From Ophiostoma sp. CBS 140.51 (taxonomy: Eukaryota > Ascomycota > Sordariomycetes > Ophiostomatales > Ophiostomataceae), in NCBI GenBank assembly GCA_029298735.1, contig JANSLP010000193.1, positions 1-60,034 of the forward strand: a DNA stretch of 60,034 nt, written 5' to 3'. Every line of letters starts with the position of its first letter. Within the stretch, counting starts at the first letter, position 1. A program made the position numbers and the translations under genes. The notes below the pieces were generated by a model. It was not told the origin of the DNA. It was given only the letters and a program-made list of their open reading frames with translations, and did not search any database. Below, piece by piece: positions 53,447 to 60,034 of this stretch.

Positions 53447-55699
53447 TTAGATAGTGATGCCCATCTTTTGCTGCTGCTGCTGTGGTTTTTGTTGCTGGCC
53501 GTTTTGTATGGCGAGATTGAGGGTAGCCACGTTGTTACGTAGATTGTCTCGGTCTGTATACAGCTGCTGAATCTCGTTTTCAAGTGCGTGGATCCGCCGC
53601 CGTGCAAGATCCAGTACCTCGGCCTTGCTCATCCGTCGCTCGTCAAATTCCACGGTCCGGCCCATCTCCGCGCCTTCCATCTGGTTCGCCGGCAAGATCG
53701 ATAGCAGTCGCTCAAATTGCGAGTTGAGCCGGTTGCGGTACTGCTTCTCAACAATGTTATGGTTCTGGCGAGCACGGCGCTCTTCGGATGTCAGGCTTTC
53801 AGCGTTTCCGCTAGCACCATCCGGTGATGACGGCGATGAGGGGCCCCCGGATAGGTCCGAGTTGGGCGATTCGGTCCTGGGGATGCCAGCGCTGACTCCT
53901 GCGGCAGACGAGGACGATGCACCGGCAGGAGGGACAGCGAGCTGCGGCTTCGGTTTACGGCTAGCCGTGCGTAGCGTGACGTTGTGATTGCCCCCGTGGC
54001 CTGTCGTCAATAGGCCAGTGATACCGCCACCGCTAGAGAAAAGAGATGCTGTGCGGCTTCTCTGTGATGAGGAGTCTTCCAAGGGAGGCGATGCAGACGA
54101 CGAAGCAGACGAAACTGACAGGTGTTTGTCATCCATCGTATTGAGATAGTGGCCACTGTTGGAGCTGCTGGCACTATTGCCACTATTCGTTCGAGGCAGT
54201 CGAGTGCTACTGCTCCCACCGATGGGTTTCGACTTTGGCTTGGCTATGCGGGATTGTCGTACGGAGCCGGTCACTGTAGATGTGGCATGTGATGCTGCCG
54301 ACATGCGGACACGGCCAGACAGGATTTTGGGCTGGATAGTTGTCGCGTCAGTGGCCATCATGTAGGATGATGACGAGGAGGAGGATGAACAGGCGCCTGG
54401 CTGACCGGCCGTGTCTATTGGCCACGTCGACTGTTGCTGTTCCGTAGGCGATGCCGTCACCAGGAACTGGTCATGCAACGGGGTCATTGACATTGTCGAG
54501 GTGTTGTTTGGATCAAGGCTGCCTGGAACACTCTTGGTCCAGTCCGTCAGCCCGGCTGTGTCGTGAGGATCAAGATACCCATAGGTGGTGTCCCTATTAT
54601 GCAGGTAGACGCCAGGCGTAAACGTTGTCGTCGAGAGCTTGGTCTCGGTGCCCCATACTGGATTCGCGAAGAAAGTATTTGGCGTGGCCGCCGCGGGTTT
54701 CGGGATGCTCTGGAACTGGAAGAGTGTTAACACAGTTAAAAAAACAAAGGTGCTTAAAAAAGTATCGTCTTGGGAAATACTTGGATCAAAGAGCAGGGTG
54801 CAATAGGTGGTGAGGTGCAATCTGGAGAGAGGGGGAAGCGACTGAAGACAGCAGATGACCAAAGTAAAGGCAAAATAAAATAGGCCAGCTCTGCTAATAA
54901 TTTATTTTCCAGTCGTCGCCTTCCTTCGGTAGAAAATCAGGCCATGCCGCCAGAAACACGCCCAAACAACCAGCTGGGAGGCAAAAGGGGTCCAAAATTG
55001 GCGTCGAAAAAAAGATCAGACCACCCGAAGCGCCCAGACATGTTGAGTCCACGACACTGCCAGCCACCGAAATCAGACGACCACGATCAACCAAGACCTG
55101 CTTAGACCCTGTCGAAGTGTGTTCAGGCCTAAACAGCATCACAAAAAGGTGCAAATTCGTCGACCATGTGCCGTCCGTCGCACATGTCGGCATGTCGGGT
55201 TTTTGGGGGTCTGTATCGGCACTTGTCCGCAAAATGCCCTGTTCTCTCCACGACTTCTCTGACCTTCCGGAAGCTTCCCCGCGGCGACAATTCCACTTTG
55301 AGGCCAGTGGCTAAAGTCTGCATTTTCAATGCCCGGACGCTTCAACCCAATGTAGCTTGCTTGCATGCTAGTCAGGAGACTTCGTAGTTGGGGTATCACG
55401 TGGTAAGCCACGTACCACGACAACTCTCGTGATAAGTGGCGATGACAACGGTGTGTACAAGGAATCAACATGCAAAGAAACATTTTCGGTAGGATCAGGG
55501 TTCACCCAGCACTTGCAGGAAACAATGTTGACAGGGCTCGTGGGTCAGGGTTTGGACGGGGAAGTGGGAAAAGGTTCTTTTTGAGGATCTTGAAAGCTGT
55601 CATTGTAAAAGAAAAGAGAAAAAAGAGAAAAAAACTCACATTGCGCATATATTCGGCATCATCTGTGCCGTCAAAGTCTGCGGCAGAGTTCCCGTCCAT
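53447..55699 (-). CDS. bHLH transcription factor, EKxYR class
   Basis: The main exon (54715-53447) is open to 54862, but its first ~49 codons read as intron: a GTTAAC branch-like site and a CAG acceptor precede 'FQSIPKPAAATP'. A matching first exon (55699-55640, 'MDGNSAADFDGTDDAEYMRN', GTGAGT donor, phase 0) lies upstream, giving a 924-base intron and a 442-residue protein. The bHLH lies in the last third: basic region 'RQNHNIVEKQYRNRLN', then a loop and second helix with 'MSKAEVLDLARRRIHALENE', then a short zipper and a Gln-rich end. Tyr in 'EKQYR' is the SREBP-type residue, which broadens recognition from E-box to sterol-element-like sites. No membrane segments, so it is not a processed SREBP. 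The Ser-rich N-terminal half is likely disordered. The first-exon model is inference. Confidence 0.85.
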
Positions 55700-58600
55700 G
55701 GTCGTGGCCGTTCTCTGTATTGCCGAGCCCACTGATGTCGATGTCGGTGTTGATCACACCGCTGGTCTGTCTTCGGCGGCGGACCGGACCGATTTTATGG
55801 AGCGAGGGGCCCAAAAGTCCTTGAGTACTGTGAGAAATCTGGAGAAGGAGGTAAATATAAAAACTGAAATCGAGAATCTGGCCAACAGATGGATTGAATT
55901 TGACCAACGAGGTCAAGATTGTCTTGATTGCCAGGATTGTTGGGAGTTGCGTCGAGTGTTGGTTGAGATCCTGCAGGTTTGCGCCTTCCAAGTGCGGCTG
56001 AGACCATGTGTGGCTGCGTGAGTGTCTCCTTGCACTATGACCAGCGTTCCCTTCTTCAATATCTGGTTATTTTTCGCATGCTTTTATTTTCTCGTCCTCG
56101 CTGTGGGCCTTTTCATTCTCGCCTCGGAGCCGCCGTCCCCTCCATTTATATGCCTCGTGCTCGACGGACAGGCCAGGAGGGGGATGTGGAACCCTCAAAC
56201 GAACCTGCATAGACTGGGGGGCAAGAAAGGAGGAAAGGAAAGGGAAAGGGAAGGACGACAACCAGCCAGCACAAGGGATGGGAAATTTGTGCCCAAGCGA
56301 GCTGCGTTGCAGCGGCATGCTGCTGCGTCCCACGCCTCGCCTCCCGCGTTGCCGTCGTGTTGCAACCGACCGGTATTGGATCCGAAATCCACGATTGGCT
56401 GCGTATGGCCACTGGTCCGTCCACCCTGTAGCGGCAGGTGGTGTGAGCTCAGCACTCTGCTCTGGTTGGCACACTAACTAAAAGGGTCCCCCCATCTAAG
56501 TTTTTTGAAAGCCGTTGGTCTTTCTTTGATGGCAGCGCCGGGATTCGAGACGCACTTGGCGCCGCTGACAAGCGTTTTGCACTTGTACCTCACGTCAGAT
56601 AGGATAGTATTGGTTTTTTTACGCTTTTCTTTTCTTTTGTTTTCTTTTTGGGTCATCTTGACTTTTTTTCTTCACATTTTCGGCTTGTACTGTTGTTTAG
56701 TAACGTTTTTTTTTGTTATTATTTATTTTTTGGAACAGTCAGAATGTGTCGTAACTGCATTATCTCAACTGCCTACATTATTTGTATTTGCTGAGGTGCC
56801 GGGGAGAGCCTTAGAAAAAATCCATTTTCCGCTCAGAGTATGTGTTTCGTGTTGAGTAAAGATGCACTTTGATACTTTCTTTCTGTTCGACGCTGTCCGA
56901 CCGGGGAGGGTTGCAGAGCAGAAGACCTTTTCCGTCGACGATAGTTGTACTGTTGGATTGTGTGCGTATCGTTGAGCGCGGGCCTGCCAAACTTGCGACC
57001 CATACGGCGTACAGATACATGCTCGTGGTATTGTCGAAGTCAGATCTATCGGCATATTCAAATGGTGGTCTCGAGGTGGGTTGCTAGTTGATGATCGAGA
57101 GTAAACCTCCGCGATGGCCACTTGTGACTACGAAATGGGGTGGTGTTTCTTGTCGTTTGCCTTTTTTCCGGTTACACTTGCCCATCCTGGGCCCCTCTTG
57201 TTTCCTTCCCTCGACTTCCGAGAGGCCAGACCGTTATTGTCTCACGGTTGCGATTACTCCTCACAGGGAGCTAAGATGAAAGGGTGTCGACAAAACATGC
57301 CCGAAAGCATAAGGCACCTACCTAATATTGTGGGGAAATGGAGAAGGCCTAGATTGACACTTGCTCCGCATGGCGGTAAGCGGGGACAGGAGTGAACCTA
57401 CTCAAGCTTTTCTGTAGTGTGGTGTCATAGTGACGCCAAGGTCGATACTGCCGACAGGGGGCTCCTTCCAGGCCTGGCGAAAACGACGCCATAATGCTGT
57501 CAACAAAGACTCGAGGCAGGAACGATGGACGGCTGGAAACGAACAATGGGCAGTTACTTCCATGGCATTGTAAGGAAAGGAAAGAGCGTAGAAAGTGGAG
57601 AGAGGGGAGGTGATAAGCATAATAGTAAGTTGAATAAAATGGCATCAGAGGTGTCTACCAGAGGAGGCGTGCCTTTCTATTGGTCTATCATCTCCGCCCT
57701 TTCGTATATTGTGAACTGCCACCAAACACGATCCCACGTTTAGATCGGGCGCATTCCCGTTTGCGTAAATTGCTGTGAGTCCGGGGCTCCGACAAAGAAA
57801 ACCATTGCATCTCAAGATAATAATCACAACAAACGCAGTACTCAAATCCATACGCAAGCGTAATCAAATGATATCCCAAGTTCCTAGCTATATTCTTCAT
57901 ATTCGGCACAGCTTGAACACGGTCTTAATCATGTCTCGTCGTATATCTCAATTTGCCATGTTTGCAGGGTGGCAGCATCATCCTTATCTTAAGATGGGCT
58001 CATGCAACAAGTCCAAGTGGCATTTGTGTTCCGTGTACAATCCGCCGTAACTGACGGCGCAAACGGTGAACAAGCGTACACAGGTATGCTTAGCGCCTGT
58101 CCTTGGCCCGTCAAGGAGGTTTTTCGGCGGGTATAACAGTAAAGAAATATAACAATGTTCCCGACTCACTCGGATGACGCAGGAAGCTGTCACTGCCTTC
58201 CTTCACATTGCATCGAAGAGCACAAAGTAATCCGGACAATGTGTTGGGTAACAGAAATGAGAGCTTTTGTATGCGCTAGATATGATGGGCACTTGGATGT
58301 TCTCGACTTTGTTTTGATCTTGCTATATTGACCCTTGATATGGGTAGGTACCATGGAAGGTACCATGGGCCCTCTTCATCAAACTCACATCAATGGCCTG
58401 AGCATGCAGTTATGCACGGCACGACGCCTGCTGAGAAGAGTCACCAGGGACTTGATGCTTGCCGTCATGCAGCTTCCCTTCACGCATATTACTTTACGCG
58501 ACAGCAAATTAGCAACAGGAGGCTATGAAGTCTGGACAAAAAGTAGGGGTCCAAAGTCTAACACAACGTCAATATCAAAACACATTTTCGTTCTTCACAG

Positions 58601-60034
58601 TAACACCATGCACATTCCCGGGTCTCTCCAATCGATGATGGGGCTCGCTGAATGGTCGGGAAACAATCCAGGTGTACCACACCCTGTGATAGCGGGAAGG
58701 ACAAGTATTGGGGCCGAGGATTGTGTCGATTTGCTAAATTGAAACATGTCCGGGTGTGGCGATATCAACACATCCGGCACGGTTCCGCGCATCCTCCACA
58801 TAACAATTCGCCCGCTCATGACGAAGGAGAAACTTTAACCGGTGTAAGGGGTGGACTATGTCACACAAGGCAGGCAAAGATAATGTGAAAGGGGCGTATG
58901 CAATGCAACGGGATTTGTATGCTCCTCTTCGCATCTGCTTCACATGAAATCTTGCAGGTAGCCTATCGAAAAGAAGCCCCGGCAGGCATATTTAGTTATG
59001 CACGCAAAGCATAGTCACGAGGCCAAAACTTGTGCTCAGGATCCTTTCGACCGAAAATGCATGTGCTCGTGTACCCGATAGGCAGTCCGCGGGGCCGGTA
59101 CAGTACGTAGATCGTGATTGACACACTTGCAGAATGACGAACCTACGATCGTGGGCTTGGATGCTGTCGCGCAGAACGGCGTTTGAGGACGATATCAACC
59201 CATAGTTGACTAATGATCATAACCCGAAGGAACACAATTGTTTTTGTCCCAGACAGGTGTGGCATTGTGGTGTTCTCAATATTCTGAAGCTTCCAGGCCT
59301 CGTATGCCCACATATCCAGACGATATAATCACCGACGGGTCAATATATATATGATCGTCGATGATAGTATGACGGTACTCTGTCAGTTCTCGGCATGTTT
59401 TCATGTCCACAATCGTTATTGTACTTTGTATCTTCTACAAGGAAACAAATAAAGAAATGGCTGTGGCTAGAGAAGTAAGGATGTGACAGCAGATAGCCAG
59501 AAGTGCAAACTCGAGCATATTCGCCCGAAATTGGAACACAGCCTCGCGGCGATTTTCTACAGACAAAGGGTGCTATCTCTTCGCACAATAGGATATTTCG
59601 GTTCCATATGGAGTAGTTTCGCAGCGTGAAGACACTGATTCAATATAATTCTATCTCGTGTTATGCTCGCCTCCCTTTCTGCTGGCCCAGACCATGTTGA
59701 AAGGTAGTGCAATATAGACAACCACGCACGACACGTTGTGCGCCGTTTCTTCGCTATACTAGTCGAGATTTACGCCTCAATCTCATCTAGGGCGCTCATA
59801 CTTTTGTAGTACTATGAATCTTGCCAAAAGCGTTATCGAAGTTCATCTGAGAGAGTATAACACCTGTAACATGCTGTCCAAAAGAGAGTCCTTTTTCGGA
59901 GTGTCTATTAATCTCCTGCGAAAATTCAACTAATAAAATCAATATCGGCTCTCTCATGGAAACGAGGGGGGAGCCATGAGGACGAGAAAGTGAGGCCGTC
60001 AGAAAGAAAGGAGGCAGGACACGGTGAACAACCA
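55700..60034. other. Intergenic, 4.3 kb without supported gene
   Basis: The first few hundred bases are the bHLH promoter. Frames at 56022-56477 on both strands and a TTG-initiated 135-codon frame at 58335-58742 match nothing known. Direct repeat GGTACCATGG lies at 58347-58356 and 58359-58368. A region at 56530-56580 faintly resembles the T-arm of a tRNA on the minus strand but does not fold. The last 700 bases show no signal. Confidence 0.45.

Noticed and set aside
56530..56580. Possible tRNA 3' half on the minus strand (TCTCGAATCCC followed by GGCGCTGCCA)
   Set aside because: The T-arm stem does not pair, no matching acceptor 5' strand or A box lies upstream, and no anticodon arm can be drawn.
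58335..58742. 135-codon plus frame
   Set aside because: Starts at TTG rather than ATG, and no domain is visible.

Overview
The window is nuclear DNA of a filamentous ascomycete (Pezizomycotina, most probably a Sordariomycete). Genes carry short introns of 56-89 bases with GT donors, GCTAAC or ACTAAC branch sites and CAG/TAG acceptors. Promoters are pyrimidine-rich, intergenic gaps are long, and the protein families are typical of moulds (Zn2Cys6 and bHLH regulators, WSC sensor, MHYT protein, many MFS transporters). No bacterial operon, rRNA, convincing tRNA, CRISPR array or intact transposon was seen. All calls come from reading the sequence; no database search was possible.

Left third (1-20 kb): a BTB/POZ protein (minus), the signal peptidase catalytic subunit SEC11 (plus, three exons, essentially certain), a 987-residue MHYT-domain membrane protein (minus, three exons), then an 8.2-kb stretch with no recognisable protein gene but strong strand-asymmetric pyrimidine tracts, then an SLC25-type carrier (minus).

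Middle (20-36 kb): a 101-residue secreted six-cysteine protein resembling biotrophy-associated secreted protein 2, a compact protein-kinase-like protein, a sugar-transporter gene interrupted by a TAG where family members usually have Trp, a 14-TM MFS transporter of the TRI12-like family, a 5.9-kb gene-poor stretch, and an orphan cysteine-rich protein.

A compact block at 36.4-44 kb looks like a functional unit: an S66 (LD-carboxypeptidase/MccF-type) serine peptidase divergently transcribed from a 12-TM MFS exporter, followed on the plus strand by a 14-TM MFS exporter and a Zn2Cys6 regulator, then the remains of a sugar transporter. A shared near-palindrome (CTCCGYGGAG) lies once upstream of the 14-TM exporter and twice, in a 36-bp imperfect palindrome, upstream of the regulator. 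My working model is a regulator-controlled detoxification or self-resistance cassette (cleave plus export); this is inference.

Right third (45-60 kb): a two-WSC-domain membrane protein with no evident signal peptide, a 1015-residue PRM10/ThrE-family membrane protein, a possibly frameshifted cysteine-rich orphan, and a bHLH transcription factor whose first exon probably lies 0.9 kb upstream. The last 4.3 kb has no supported gene.
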